From NCBI GenBank assembly GCA_945957555.1, contig CAMFLX010000003.1:56446-120445 (forward strand): DNA of 64,000 nucleotides, read 5' to 3'. How positions within the stretch are numbered: position 1 is the first letter of the stretch; each line of letters starts with the position of its first letter. The notes below the pieces were generated by a model. It was given only the letters and a program-made list of their open reading frames with translations, was not told the origin of the DNA and did not search any database. Shown in pieces: positions 8,186 through 17,052 of this stretch. The stretch comes from an uncultured Cytophagales bacterium. Its GTDB lineage: Bacteria; Bacteroidota; Bacteroidia; Cytophagales; UBA9547. Made by a program: the position numbers and the translations under genes.

Positions 8186-10621
8186 TTATTCCTTTATAAT
8201 TTTAAAGAGCTTTATCTGACTTCTGAGATCCTTTACTCTTAAAAAGTACAATCCACTGGGCAAACTCGTCAAATCGAGCTTATTATTTACAGTATCTACA
8301 ATTTCATCTCCCAATAAACTAAACAATGTTGCATCAGTGCTTCCCTCCAAGTTTAAAATACCAGAAGTAGGATTGGGAAACACGTTTACTGATGCCGATT
8401 CTTTTTCCGTATCTAGACGAGTGATGATATCGCCAGGTGCATACACAACAGAACCTTTGCTTAGTCCGAAACCACAGTTACTAGCATCATACACATTAGA
8501 GACCTTGTAAGTTGTATAAGCAATTGGCCTCAATGTAAATATATATGGATTATTATAGATGTTAATTAAGGAATCAACACCACCTCCATTGAAATATACA
8601 TGCCAAGGCGATTTGCCTTTTAGATCGATCCGCAGCTTTAAAAATTCATTACTGGAAGCTGAATCTATGCGTGACAAATAAGCTGATGCTGCGGTATCCG
8701 TATTAACTGTAAAGTTTGCCGAACCAGAAAGTGAAGCTAAACCATGAGGATTACTCACTTGCACTAATTGATAGCTGGTATTTTTGGTAGGATTAAAAGT
8801 AAGGGTGATTTGTTTTTCCTTTATATCTCTAAGTTCAAAGATTTCCGCACCATTGGTATACTTAATATCCCATGGTGGATTTCCTGTAAATGAAATATAC
8901 GCATCAACCTTAGACAATTTACAAAGTGTACTTGAACCATACATTTGTGCTGTACTAGCTTCTGTCATTATTAAGTTATTTGAAATAATACCCTTACCAT
9001 TGGCTAGATAATAATTTCCCTTACTAGGTGCCAGAAATGTAATGACTATAGTGGTATCATTAATCTGTTGATAAGATGTAATCTTTTGCTGACCAACTAT
9101 GGTTTTGAAATACGAACTATTGCTAAAGTATATGGAATCTCCAATCTCGGTACAATTCGGATCATTTGCACAAAGTGTACCTTTGCCAATATTGGTTAGA
9201 TTTCCTGTTATGGTAACCGTCATGGGTACATTTTCTTGCCATGTAGTTGGAGCTAATACATTAAAACTAGGAGGAACAGCTCTTACATAACCCAAATTTA
9301 AACCATTTGAGGTAATCAAATAATTATAATACCCATCTTGGGGAAATGTCGCATTGATAGCTATATTGTTATCATCTATAATTTCTAGTTGTTCAATTGG
9401 TATTTCTTTAATGGATAGAGTTGATGAACCAGAAAAGGCAAATAATAGAGAATTGCCAATCGGTTTACAATCTATGGGATTATTCTTGCATTCATCACTA
9501 TTTCCTATTTTAATCCCTTTGGAACTAATCACTAATCGCGAACTGGTATTAGCTTTTACTGTCATGGGGCTAATCGTATAGCTAGGGGAAATAACATTAA
9601 TTCGTCCTGTTAATCCACTTTTAGATCTGAGCAAATAATTACCCGATTTAGGTAAAGTTATAGTTGCTTCAGCATTATATTCATCTATCTGAACATAGTT
9701 TTGCAAAGTAATATTACCTAAAATGTTTACTGTTGGATTGATTGAGTTTGCTGTGTAAGTAAGAGTATCGCTGATTATTTTACATTTGGGATCCGAACCA
9801 CATTCACTTCCTTTACCGATTTTAGTATAAAGTCCTTTTAATTTGATCCTATAAGTATTGTATTCATATAGATTCGGTGCTATAATCTCAAAATATTGAG
9901 GAAGTATATCAAACCTAGTGGAAGAAAATGCACCAGAGGTATAGTTGCTATATACGGGTTGATTAAGTGTATTCAAATAATAATAGCTAGAGTTAATAGC
10001 AGGGAGTTCAATCGTTAATTCAGCATTTTTTTCATCAATTTGTTTGTATGATTTTATTGGAAAAGAACCATCCACAGTAGTAGAACCAGAACTAAAATAA
10101 AACAATGGGCCAATTGCGCTACAATTAGTATCATTATCACAAGTATTCCCCTGACCTATATTAGTGTTATCACCTGTAATAGTAACTTTCAATTCTTGAC
10201 CTGAGTAGCCCGAATTGGGTGTTATTGTAAATCTTTTATAAGGATCCCCAACTCGAAACGTTCCCAAGAAGCCATAATTATTAAATGTACTTAAATAATA
10301 ACTTTGGGAATTTGTTGGCAATTTCACAAAAAATTCGGCTGAGTCTGGAGTAACTAATACAAAATTTTGGATACCTAATTTTTGATTCATTACTTCAGGA
10401 GAATAACCATAATACAAATAGTTGCCAATATAATTACAATCACTATTTGTTTTAAAACAAGTAGAATCTCTTGTAATCGGTCCATTGTTACTTTTGATAC
10501 TGAGTTTTATCAGTTTTCCGGGCTTCCCCTCTCTGGGGGTAATGGTTAATTCTGCTTTCGCATTCAAACACATGAGTATCACACAAATCGTGAGCGCTGT
10601 TTTTAGGTACATCTTTTTCAT
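8186..10621 (-). CDS. T9SS-secreted protein with five Cys-pair repeat modules
   Basis: The start is set at 10621, where a signal peptide begins (MKKMYLKTALTICVILMCLNAKA); the ORF track extends 25 residues further. The first two thirds are five consecutive modules of roughly 100 residues. Each is an IPT/TIG- or Ig-like beta unit with an inserted loop that reads I-G-x-G/S-x-x-C-x5/6-C-x-x-I-x-(D/N) (examples: 'IGQGNTCDNDTNCSAIG', 'IGKGTLCANDPNCTEIG'). Two related beta domains of about 90 residues follow, marked 'GNPPWDIKYTNG' and 'GKSPWHVYFNGG'. The C-terminus is a type A T9SS sorting domain ('VFPNPTSGILNLEG'...'GLYFLRVK'). The function is unknown; a surface adhesin or matrix protein is plausible. 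The acidic, Asn/Asp-rich cysteine loops could be disulfide-closed and possibly metal-binding, which is inference. Confidence 0.85.
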   Translation of the reverse strand: MKKMYLKTALTICVILMCLNAKAELTITPREGKPGKLIKLSIKSNNGPITRDSTCFKTNSDCNYIGNYLYYGYSPEVMNQKLGIQNFVLVTPDSAEFFVKLPTNSQSYYLSTFNNYGFLGTFRVGDPYKRFTITPNSGYSGQELKVTITGDNTNIGQGNTCDNDTNCSAIGPLFYFSSGSTTVDGSFPIKSYKQIDEKNAELTIELPAINSSYYYLNTLNQPVYSNYTSGAFSSTRFDILPQYFEIIAPNLYEYNTYRIKLKGLYTKIGKGSECGSDPKCKIISDTLTYTANSINPTVNILGNITLQNYVQIDEYNAEATITLPKSGNYLLRSKSGLTGRINVISPSYTISPMTVKANTSSRLVISSKGIKIGNSDECKNNPIDCKPIGNSLLFAFSGSSTLSIKEIPIEQLEIIDDNNIAINATFPQDGYYNYLITSNGLNLGYVRAVPPSFNVLAPTTWQENVPMTVTITGNLTNIGKGTLCANDPNCTEIGDSIYFSNSSYFKTIVGQQKITSYQQINDTTIVITFLAPSKGNYYLANGKGIISNNLIMTEASTAQMYGSSTLCKLSKVDAYISFTGNPPWDIKYTNGAEIFELRDIKEKQITLTFNPTKNTSYQLVQVSNPHGLASLSGSANFTVNTDTAASAYLSRIDSASSNEFLKLRIDLKGKSPWHVYFNGGGVDSLINIYNNPYIFTLRPIAYTTYKVSNVYDASNCGFGLSKGSVVYAPGDIITRLDTEKESASVNVFPNPTSGILNLEGSTDATLFSLLGDEIVDTVNNKLDLTSLPSGLYFLRVKDLRSQIKLFKIIKE
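8970..10552 (-). repeat. Five tandem protein-level repeats (about 100 aa each)
   Basis: The coding sequence repeats five times a unit with the same cysteine-pair loop. The five loops are C-x6-C, C-x5-C, C-x5-C, C-x6-C and C-x5-C. Outside the loop the modules have diverged strongly, so the DNA itself is not an obvious tandem repeat. Confidence 0.75.
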
Positions 10622-11010
10622 AGACAAATATTTAGTAAAATCATTATTAGAATGAAGACTCCAATTTTTAGTTTCGTTCCTGAAAATCAATAACATAATT
10701 TTAAAAATTCATTGATCAGATATAAATTGGGCGATTTATAGCATGTTCATTTATTCAAAAATAAAGACCCTATACTTTTATAATATGGATTGGTATACTT
10801 GGTCAGTGGTGCTATTTTTCTACTTTTATGCACTGGCCGAGAAAAAGTTTTTGCAACATTGGCAAACTCCTTTTGCTCGAAAACATAAATGGTTTTGCTC
10901 CGTCGACAAGGTGTTTATGTACCGAAACAGCTTTCGCCATGCAACAAAAATAGTTTCTCCCCGCAGCAAAAACACTTTGCTGATAAGGCCAAAACTCAGA
11001 TTTTTTGCCT
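10622..11010. other. Gene-free stretch with a degenerate ~22-bp repeat array
   Basis: The left part must hold the promoter of the minus-strand T9SS gene, but I could not find a convincing TAnnTTTG box. From about 10840 to 11005, read on the minus strand, loosely repeated phrases of 18-25 bases occur. They start with a T run and end in a GCAAAA-like core, for example TTTTTGCTGCGGGGAGAAAC and TTTTTGTTGCATGGCGAAAG. The plus-strand ORF at 10743-11180 runs through this area and into thrA and is not believable as a gene. Confidence 0.5.
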
Positions 11011-11046
11011 TAAAAACAAAAACACCCTCACAGATGTGGGGGTGTT
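11011..11046 (-). terminator. Terminator of thrA
   Basis: On the minus strand an 11-bp stem (AACACCC with an inner CAC/GTG and a 4-nt loop) is followed by TTTGTTTTTA. It lies about 30 bp after the thrA stop. Confidence 0.8.
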
Positions 11047-11074
11047 CCCTTTATTTTAAAGAAGATAAAATCGA

Positions 11075-13531
11075 TTATTTGATCATGCTACCTACCTTGA
11101 TCACGTCGGCAAATACACCAGCTGCTGTAACTTCAGCACCGGCTCCTGGGCCTTTAACCACCAAAGGACGGTCTTTGTAACGCTCCGTAGTGAAAGAAAT
11201 AATATTGTCGCTTCCTTGCATGGAGTAGAAAGGGTGGTTGCCGTCAACCGCCTTCAAAGTCACTGTAGCTTTACCATCTTCCAAAGTTGCTATGAACCTC
11301 AGGACTTTGCCTTCTTTCTCAGCAGCGGCCCTACGTTTTTCAAAGTGATCGTTGGACTTATTCAATTCCGCAAAAAACTCCTCTACCGTTTTGGCATCCA
11401 CACAGTTTTGTGGTAAGATATTTTCTACCTGTACATCAGAAGGTTCTAGCTCAAAACCAGAGTCTCTTGCAAGAATCAGAATCTTACGAGCTACGTCCAT
11501 ACCGTTTAGGTCATCACGCGGGTCTGGTTCTGTATAACCCTTTGCCTTAGCATCTTTCACAATATCGTGGAAGCTGGTACCTGCTTTGTAAGAGTTGAAT
11601 ATAAACGATAAAGTACCAGAAAGCACCGCTTCGATTCTAATGATACGATCTCCACTGTTTAATAAATCTTTTAAAGTACCTATGATTGGCAAGCCAGCAC
11701 CCACATTGGTTTCATACAGAAACTGAACGTTGTGTTCGGCCGCCGCCCTTTGCAGTTTCTTATAGTACTCATAAGGCCCAGAATTGGCTACCTTGTTAGG
11801 TGTAACCACGGAAATACTAGACTTTAAGGTAGATTCATAATACTTGACAATATCTTTGTTGGAAGTATTGTCCACAAATATTGAATTGGGTAAGTTCAAC
11901 TTACGCATCTTGTCAAAGAAAAGATCAAGATCCGCAGCCTCACCTTTATCATCTAAGGCTTTTTCCCAATCATTGATATCTATCCCAGTCGGTTTCAACA
12001 ACATCTTTTTGCTGTTTGAAATACCGACGATATTGATTTCTACCGATTTATTTTTAGCTAAATATTCCTTTTGTGCACTGATTTGTTTGAGTAAGGTTTT
12101 ACCAATGAGGCCAAGACCTACCACAAAAACATTGAGTGTATGCAAGTCGGATGCAAAGAAACCTTCATGTAGCGCATTTAAAGCCTTAGACAAATCCGAC
12201 TTCTTGATAACCACAGAAAGATTATATTCTGAAGAACCCTGTGCTATAGCGATTACGTTGATCCCATTAATCCCCAAAGCCTTGAACATCTTAGCGGAAA
12301 TTCCAGGGGTATGTTTCATGTTTTCACCAATGATCGCAATGATAGAGACCTCATTATCAATCTTAAGTGGTTCCAGTTTTCCAGATTTGAATTCATTTTC
12401 AAACTCATCTTCGAGTACGCTCTTTGTTTTTTTAGCGTCTGAAGGCGTTACCGCAAAACTGATCGAATATTCAGAAGAAGCTTGAGTGATCAAGATAATA
12501 TTGATCTTGTTTTTGGCCAGGGCCGTGAACAATCGCCCAGAAAAACCAGCTTCGCCCATCATACCACTTCCTTGCACATTTACCAATGCAATATCACCAA
12601 TGGAAGTGATACCTTTTATGGTATAATTGCCCTGAGCTGAATTATCAGTGATCAAAGTGCCAGGATGGCTTGGGTTAAAAGTATTTTTAATGGAAATTGG
12701 GATCTTTTTTGCAAATGCTGGCAACAAAGTAGGTGGATAGATCACTTTTGCACCAAAGTGTGAAAGCTCCATTGCCTCTATATATGATACGTTGGGTAAG
12801 GTAAAGGCATTCTTCACCACACGCGGGTCTGCAGTAAGCATACCATCCACGTCGGTCCAAATCTCTATTTCCTCACAGTCCAAAGCGGCACCTATGATTG
12901 CTGCAGTGTAGTCAGAACCACCTCTGCCCAATGTTGTGGTTTCGTTTTTATCAGTCGATGCCACAAAGCCCGTTACAAGTTGCAAAGATTTATTGGCTTC
13001 AAAATAGTTTTTAATGTTCACTTCGGTGGTCTTGAAATTCACCTTGGCGTTTGTAAAAGTATTATCGGTCTTGATCAAAGTCCTGGCATCTACAAATTTT
13101 ACATCAGGTTGTTCTTGACGAATAATTTCTGAAATAATATAAGTTGAAAGTCGTTCTCCAAAACTCACCACAATGTCTTTGGTACGGTCAGAAAGCTCTC
13201 GAATCAAGAAAATTCCTTGGAGAATGTCCTCAAGTTCATTGAGATACATCTTTACAGACCCCATAGCTTTGCTTTGATTTTTGGCCTCAATTAAAGCATT
13301 AATAACCTCAAAGTGCTTGTTTTCAATGTTTTTTACGATTGTCTTATATTTTTCATCACTTTGTGACGCCAATGCTGCTGCTTCCAGCAAGCTATTGGTT
13401 ATACCAGACATAGCAGAGAAAACCACCACTATCCTTCCGTGCTTTTTTTGAGCATCAGCTACTATAGCCAACATCTTTGAGATGTTTTCGACTGAGCCTA
13501 CAGAAGTACCACCAAATTTTAATACTCTCAT
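11075..13531 (-). CDS. thrA: Bifunctional aspartokinase / homoserine dehydrogenase I
   Basis: This 818-residue fused enzyme catalyses the first and third steps from aspartate toward threonine, methionine and lysine. Residues 1-290 are the kinase, opening with the signature 'KFGGTSVGS' and containing 'GRGGSDYTAA'. Two ACT regulatory domains follow (about 310-460). The homoserine dehydrogenase has its NAD(P) fold at about 470 ('VVGLGLIGKTL'), then 'YETNVGAGLPIIGTL' near 612 and the 'GYTEPDPRDDLNGMD' substrate segment. Length and order match E. coli ThrA. No thrB or thrC follows; the gene stands alone with its own terminator. Feedback control by threonine through the ACT domains is expected from the family. 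Confidence 0.96.
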   Translation of the reverse strand: MRVLKFGGTSVGSVENISKMLAIVADAQKKHGRIVVVFSAMSGITNSLLEAAALASQSDEKYKTIVKNIENKHFEVINALIEAKNQSKAMGSVKMYLNELEDILQGIFLIRELSDRTKDIVVSFGERLSTYIISEIIRQEQPDVKFVDARTLIKTDNTFTNAKVNFKTTEVNIKNYFEANKSLQLVTGFVASTDKNETTTLGRGGSDYTAAIIGAALDCEEIEIWTDVDGMLTADPRVVKNAFTLPNVSYIEAMELSHFGAKVIYPPTLLPAFAKKIPISIKNTFNPSHPGTLITDNSAQGNYTIKGITSIGDIALVNVQGSGMMGEAGFSGRLFTALAKNKINIILITQASSEYSISFAVTPSDAKKTKSVLEDEFENEFKSGKLEPLKIDNEVSIIAIIGENMKHTPGISAKMFKALGINGINVIAIAQGSSEYNLSVVIKKSDLSKALNALHEGFFASDLHTLNVFVVGLGLIGKTLLKQISAQKEYLAKNKSVEINIVGISNSKKMLLKPTGIDINDWEKALDDKGEAADLDLFFDKMRKLNLPNSIFVDNTSNKDIVKYYESTLKSSISVVTPNKVANSGPYEYYKKLQRAAAEHNVQFLYETNVGAGLPIIGTLKDLLNSGDRIIRIEAVLSGTLSFIFNSYKAGTSFHDIVKDAKAKGYTEPDPRDDLNGMDVARKILILARDSGFELEPSDVQVENILPQNCVDAKTVEEFFAELNKSNDHFEKRRAAAEKEGKVLRFIATLEDGKATVTLKAVDGNHPFYSMQGSDNIISFTTERYKDRPLVVKGPGAGAEVTAAGVFADVIKVGSMIK

Positions 13532-13732
13532 TTCCTAAAAATAAATGCCTAAGCAAAAACAAAAGGCAAAATTAGCAGGAATTATGATTTTTAAGTAAAA
13601 TATACTGGCTTTTTTTGGGATAGCACATCTCAGTAGATTCTAGCCCAGTAAATGAAACTTTATTCCACGAGTGCATAAAGAATTTGAAATTAATTCGCTA
13701 CTATTGATTAGGTTAATCGAAAATTTAAATTC

Positions 13733-14320
13733 ATGAATCCAATTTTAAACAAAAACCTCTTTCTGGTGAAAGAACATATGGGCATGTTCAAGGCTGCTAA
13801 CAATTTTGACATTTACGATCCTCAGACCAACGAAAAGATTTTATTGTGCAGGGAAGACAAGCTTGGCTTTTTCACCAAGATGCTTCGATTCACCGACTAC
13901 AAGAGAATGACTCCTTTTGAAATTGAGATTAAAACACCCGAAGGTCAGAAAGTACTGACCGTAAAGCGCGGAATCTCTATCTTTCTGTCAAAAGTGCAAG
14001 TATTGGACGAAAACGATCAATTGGTAGGTAGTTTTAAACAAAAGTTCTTTTCTATCGGTGGTAAGTTTGACGTAAGAGATGCCAACGATACGGTCTTGTG
14101 TAGTCTCAAGGGCAAATGGACAAGCTGGGACTTTGGCTTTATCAAAGATAAAACTGAGTTTGCAAGAGTAACTAAGAAATGGGCTGGACTCGGCAAGGAG
14201 CTATTTACTTCAGCAGACAACTATGTACTAACTATAGGCGAACAAGTACCTGCTGATAACCAAATGAGAATTTTGATTTTAGCAGCAGTAATGTGTATTG
14301 ATATGGTCTTGAAGGAATAG
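13733..14320 (+). CDS. Scramblase / LURP-one-related (Tubby C-like fold) protein
   Basis: This 195-residue protein without a signal peptide fits the LURP-one-related/phospholipid scramblase superfamily. It has a repeated beta-hairpin pattern such as 'FDIYDPQTNEKIL' and 'VLTVKRGISIFLSKVQVLDENDQLVG', then 'FDVRDANDTVLCSLKGKW'. A terminal hydrophobic helix ('ILILAAVMCIDMVL') is typical of the fold, where it is buried inside a beta barrel. The biochemical role of bacterial members is not known. It is transcribed alone, divergently from thrA. Confidence 0.75.
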   Translation: MNPILNKNLFLVKEHMGMFKAANNFDIYDPQTNEKILLCREDKLGFFTKMLRFTDYKRMTPFEIEIKTPEGQKVLTVKRGISIFLSKVQVLDENDQLVGSFKQKFFSIGGKFDVRDANDTVLCSLKGKWTSWDFGFIKDKTEFARVTKKWAGLGKELFTSADNYVLTIGEQVPADNQMRILILAAVMCIDMVLKE

Positions 14321-14338
14321 ACAGTAAACGGAATATTT

Positions 14339-14361
14339 GGGAATCATTAATTTGGTTCCCA
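14339..14361. terminator. Possible terminator between convergent genes
   Basis: A GGGAATC/GGTTCCC stem with an 8-nt loop lies between the scramblase-like gene and the minus-strand barrel gene. The T tract is poor, so support is moderate. Confidence 0.4.
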
Positions 14362-14365
14362 ATGT

Positions 14366-15112
14366 TTACTTGATAAAATACCCTAAACTCAAGCCAAAAG
14401 TGCTGGTGCTGTATCTATCAGTAACTACATTATTATTTGGATTTTGAGGCAACGCATATTGGTTACCCACACCATACATGTACTTAAACTCTATCATATA
14501 TTCCTTATACTCATAGGCAAGGCCCATATTGATACAAAGGTTCTCTCTTTTATGATAAAGTGCATTTGCATCTGTATTGTCTGGAGCTTTTTGAAAAAGA
14601 ATGACTCCCTCATTAGTGGAAGTAGTAACGTTGGTTTGATTTAATAAAATATTTGAAGTTCGAGTAGTTTGAAACATATCTTTGAACTTGCCACTCAAAT
14701 GAATTTGATATCCAAACCCAAACAATAACTTAAAATTGCCAAAGTCTGAATTGAGTTTGTAGTAGATATTAATAGGAATCTGAACACTATTTAAGTATAT
14801 GGTTCGTTCTTGTGCGCTAGTGGTCGTAATTATAATGAGGTCATTAGTGTTCTCCGTTCTAATTTGTCTACGGGTATAATTGTACTCAAATCCAGTTCTT
14901 AAACCAAAGTTGTTGTGAAATCCATAATCATAGACCAACCCCAAACCAAAACCCAGCTTATAAGGTTGTTTTAGTTTTACGTAAGGAATATTGGTGTAGT
15001 AATTCATTGATTTCCCCAATAAGGGACTACCATAAAGTGCAAATCTGTGTTTGCTTTGTGCTTGAGTTTGCAGCGCTACCAAAGCTAGCATTGATATCAC
15101 TAATATTTTCAT
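14366..15112 (-). CDS. Outer-membrane beta-barrel protein (PorT-like family)
   Basis: The 248-residue product has a signal peptide (MKILVISMLALVALQTQAQ). Alternating polar/aromatic strands follow, typical of the small OmpA/PorT-type barrels of Bacteroidota ('LGFGLGLVYDYGFHNNFGLRTGFEYNYTRRQI', 'LNMGLAYEYKEYMIEFKYMYG'). It ends in a strand with an aromatic near the C-terminus ('FGLSLGYFIK'). The start is 7 bp after the stop of the lipocalin-like gene, so the two are probably co-transcribed. No specific cargo can be assigned. Confidence 0.75.
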   Translation of the reverse strand: MKILVISMLALVALQTQAQSKHRFALYGSPLLGKSMNYYTNIPYVKLKQPYKLGFGLGLVYDYGFHNNFGLRTGFEYNYTRRQIRTENTNDLIIITTTSAQERTIYLNSVQIPINIYYKLNSDFGNFKLLFGFGYQIHLSGKFKDMFQTTRTSNILLNQTNVTTSTNEGVILFQKAPDNTDANALYHKRENLCINMGLAYEYKEYMIEFKYMYGVGNQYALPQNPNNNVVTDRYSTSTFGLSLGYFIK

Positions 15113-15119
15113 CAGAGTT

Positions 15120-15581
15120 TTAAGACCTATTTATCAGATAAACTTCAGCATTAGTTGCCTCATTTATATGTATTTCCAAAATTAGATATTTTTTATCAAC
15201 AGAAATGATTTTATATTCTTCTGTAATGTTGTTTATAACGGCCTTGATTACTTTATTATTATAAGAGTATTTGCCCTTACGTATTTTTCTGTTACTCGGG
15301 TTATATTGCGATAACTCGTCGTTTATTTTAAAACTATATTCCATGCCTAACAAGTTTTTTAAAGTGCCGACAAGCAAGTTTACTGAAAGGGCGCTATCTT
15401 TTTGTCCTATAAGCTTATCTGTAAATTGAGTCGAAACATGAGTGCCCTCTTCATCTACAGACACATCCCCAATATCAACCTTGTAGATCTCCCAAATTCC
15501 TAAAACATCTTCCTTTGTTTGGGCAGATATTGAACTTGTACAAAATAAGCTCAATAGAACTGAAACAATGTATCTATTCAT
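15120..15581 (-). CDS. Secreted lipocalin-like protein
   Basis: This 153-residue protein has a signal peptide ending 'SISAQ'. The mature part opens with 'LGIWEIYKVDIGDVSVDEEG', the G-x-W start of lipocalin-like domains. Successive short strands follow ('RKGKYSYNNKVIKAVI', 'YKIISVDKKYLILEIHI'). It resembles the gene at 55984-56433 in length, order of motifs and the 'WEI.KV.I..V' opening, so the two are probable paralogues. It lies directly upstream of the barrel gene at 14366. Ligand and function are unknown. Confidence 0.65.
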   Translation of the reverse strand: MNRYIVSVLLSLFCTSSISAQTKEDVLGIWEIYKVDIGDVSVDEEGTHVSTQFTDKLIGQKDSALSVNLLVGTLKNLLGMEYSFKINDELSQYNPSNRKIRKGKYSYNNKVIKAVINNITEEYKIISVDKKYLILEIHINEATNAEVYLINRS

Positions 15582-15684
15582 TTAAAAGTGTTTATTTCCA
15601 ATATACGTAAAAATTTTGTTTAAAGAGGATATTGTTATGTTTTTCCAAGAAGAATAATATTAATATAACATTGCCACAGGTCGG

Positions 15685-15718
15685 TTTGTTTTTATATTGT
15701 AGATTATTAGTATCTTAG
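15685..15718 (+). promoter_or_regulatory. Probable promoter of fbaA
   Basis: A TTTG box at 15685 and a TATCTTAG box (one mismatch to TAnnTTTG) at 15711 are 22 bp apart, about 35 bp before the start codon. Confidence 0.4.
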
Positions 15719-15754
15719 CATTTTGAAACCATTAAACATTAAGAATACGATCAA

Positions 15755-16837
15755 ATGAGTACAGCGACTACATTTAAACCGGGTGTTGCCACGGGTGACG
15801 AAGTTCAGGAAATTTTCAAGCATGCTAAGAAAAACTTGTATGCTTTGCCAGCTGTTAACGTGGTAAGTACCAGTACCGTAAACAGTGTGATTGAGACAGC
15901 AAAAGAGTTAAACTCTCCAGTTATCATCCAGTTTTCTAACGGTGGTGCACAGTTTTATGCTGGAAAAGGTTTGAATAACGATGGTCAGCGTGCTACTATA
16001 GCTGGTGGTATTTCTGGTGCATTGCATGTACATCAAATTGCAGAATTATATGGTGCTACGGTGATTTTGCATACAGATCATGCTGCCAAAAAATTATTGC
16101 CTTGGATCGACGGTCTTTTGACTGCTTCTGAAAACTACTATAAAGTTCACGGTAAGCCTTTGTATAGCTCACACATGTTAGATCTTTCTGAAGAACCTCT
16201 TCACGAAAACATAGAGATTTGCAAAAGATACCTTGAGCGCATGAGCAAAATGGGTATGACATTGGAGATCGAGCTAGGAGTAACTGGCGGAGAGGAAGAC
16301 GGGGTAGACAACTCTGGCGTACACCAAGACGACTTATACACTAAACCAGAAGAAGTGGCTTATGCTTACGAAGAATTGAAAAAGGTAAGTGATAAATTTA
16401 CTATTGCTGCGGCATTTGGTAACGTGCACGGTGTATATAAGCCTGGTAACGTGAAATTGGAGCCAAAAATCTTGAAGAAATCTCAAGAATTTATCCAATC
16501 TAAATATGGTATTACTGCAGAGAAGCCTCTTGATTTTGTATTCCACGGTGGTTCAGGTTCTTCAGTAGAAGAGATCAGAGAAGCGATTTCTTATGGAGTA
16601 GTTAAAATGAACATTGACACAGACTTACAGTGGGCATATTGGGAAGGGATTCTTGGTTTCTACAAGAAAAATGAAGGTTACTTGCAAGGCCAATTGGGCA
16701 ATCCAGAAGGTGCTGATGCTCCAAATAAAAAATACTACGATCCAAGAGTTTGGTTGAGAAAAGCTGAAGATACATTCAGAGCTAGATTGAAAAAAGCATG
16801 TGAAGATTTGAACAACATCAACACATTGTCTTTGTAA
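15755..16837 (+). CDS. fbaA: Class II fructose-bisphosphate aldolase
   Basis: This 360-residue zinc aldolase cleaves fructose 1,6-bisphosphate to dihydroxyacetone phosphate and glyceraldehyde 3-phosphate in glycolysis and gluconeogenesis. Recognisable parts are 'LPAVNVVSTSTVN', the metal-binding 'VILHTDHAA' (catalytic Asp, His), 'ELGVTGGEEDGVDN', the zinc ligand region 'AAAFGNVHGVYKPG' and 'VFHGGSGSS', then 'KMNIDTDLQWA'. Length and motifs match the E. coli FbaA type (class IIA). It is a single gene with a promoter in front and a strong terminator behind. Confidence 0.97.
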   Translation: MSTATTFKPGVATGDEVQEIFKHAKKNLYALPAVNVVSTSTVNSVIETAKELNSPVIIQFSNGGAQFYAGKGLNNDGQRATIAGGISGALHVHQIAELYGATVILHTDHAAKKLLPWIDGLLTASENYYKVHGKPLYSSHMLDLSEEPLHENIEICKRYLERMSKMGMTLEIELGVTGGEEDGVDNSGVHQDDLYTKPEEVAYAYEELKKVSDKFTIAAAFGNVHGVYKPGNVKLEPKILKKSQEFIQSKYGITAEKPLDFVFHGGSGSSVEEIREAISYGVVKMNIDTDLQWAYWEGILGFYKKNEGYLQGQLGNPEGADAPNKKYYDPRVWLRKAEDTFRARLKKACEDLNNINTLSL

Positions 16838-16860
16838 TCTACCAAATTCATAAGCAAACA

Positions 16861-16896
16861 AGAAAGGCTACCAAATTTGGTAGCCTTTCTTGTTTT
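16861..16896 (+). terminator. Strong terminator of fbaA
   Basis: AGAAAGGCTACCAAA is followed at once by its reverse complement, giving a near-perfect 15-bp hairpin, then TGTTTT. Confidence 0.85.
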
Positions 16897-16973
16897 AGTG
16901 CCTTATAACTAATCATGGATAACTTTTGAATTTAAATTATGAACTAATTTACTTGATCGTATTTATTTTGTAA

Positions 16974-17036
16974 TTTATTAAATGCAACATGGTTGCATTT
17001 AATAAAAAGCATACATATATTTGCAACACTATTGCA
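16974..17036 (+). promoter_or_regulatory. Twin operators over the promoter of the COG0523 gene
   Basis: A perfect inverted repeat with 15-bp arms and an ATG spacer (core TGCAACATGGTTGCA) covers 16974-17006. A second 15-bp site, TGCAACACTATTGCA, lies at 17022-17036, 39 bp downstream. The likely -33 TTG (16993-16995) sits inside the first site. The -7 box TATATTTG (17016-17023) touches the second. This arrangement suits repression by a dimeric regulator. A zinc-responsive Zur/Fur-family protein is the natural guess, because COG0523 genes are often Zur targets, but the regulator is not seen here. Confidence 0.7.
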
Positions 17037-17052
17037 TTAGTTTGTAAAAGAT

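Noticed and set aside
10743-11180. 145-aa plus-strand ORF
   Set aside because: It runs through the degenerate repeat array and the thrA terminator and ends inside thrA antisense; its composition does not look like protein.
11844-12485. 213-aa plus-strand ORF
   Set aside because: Antisense to the thrA ACT and dehydrogenase domains; Ser/Leu/Ile-rich shadow.
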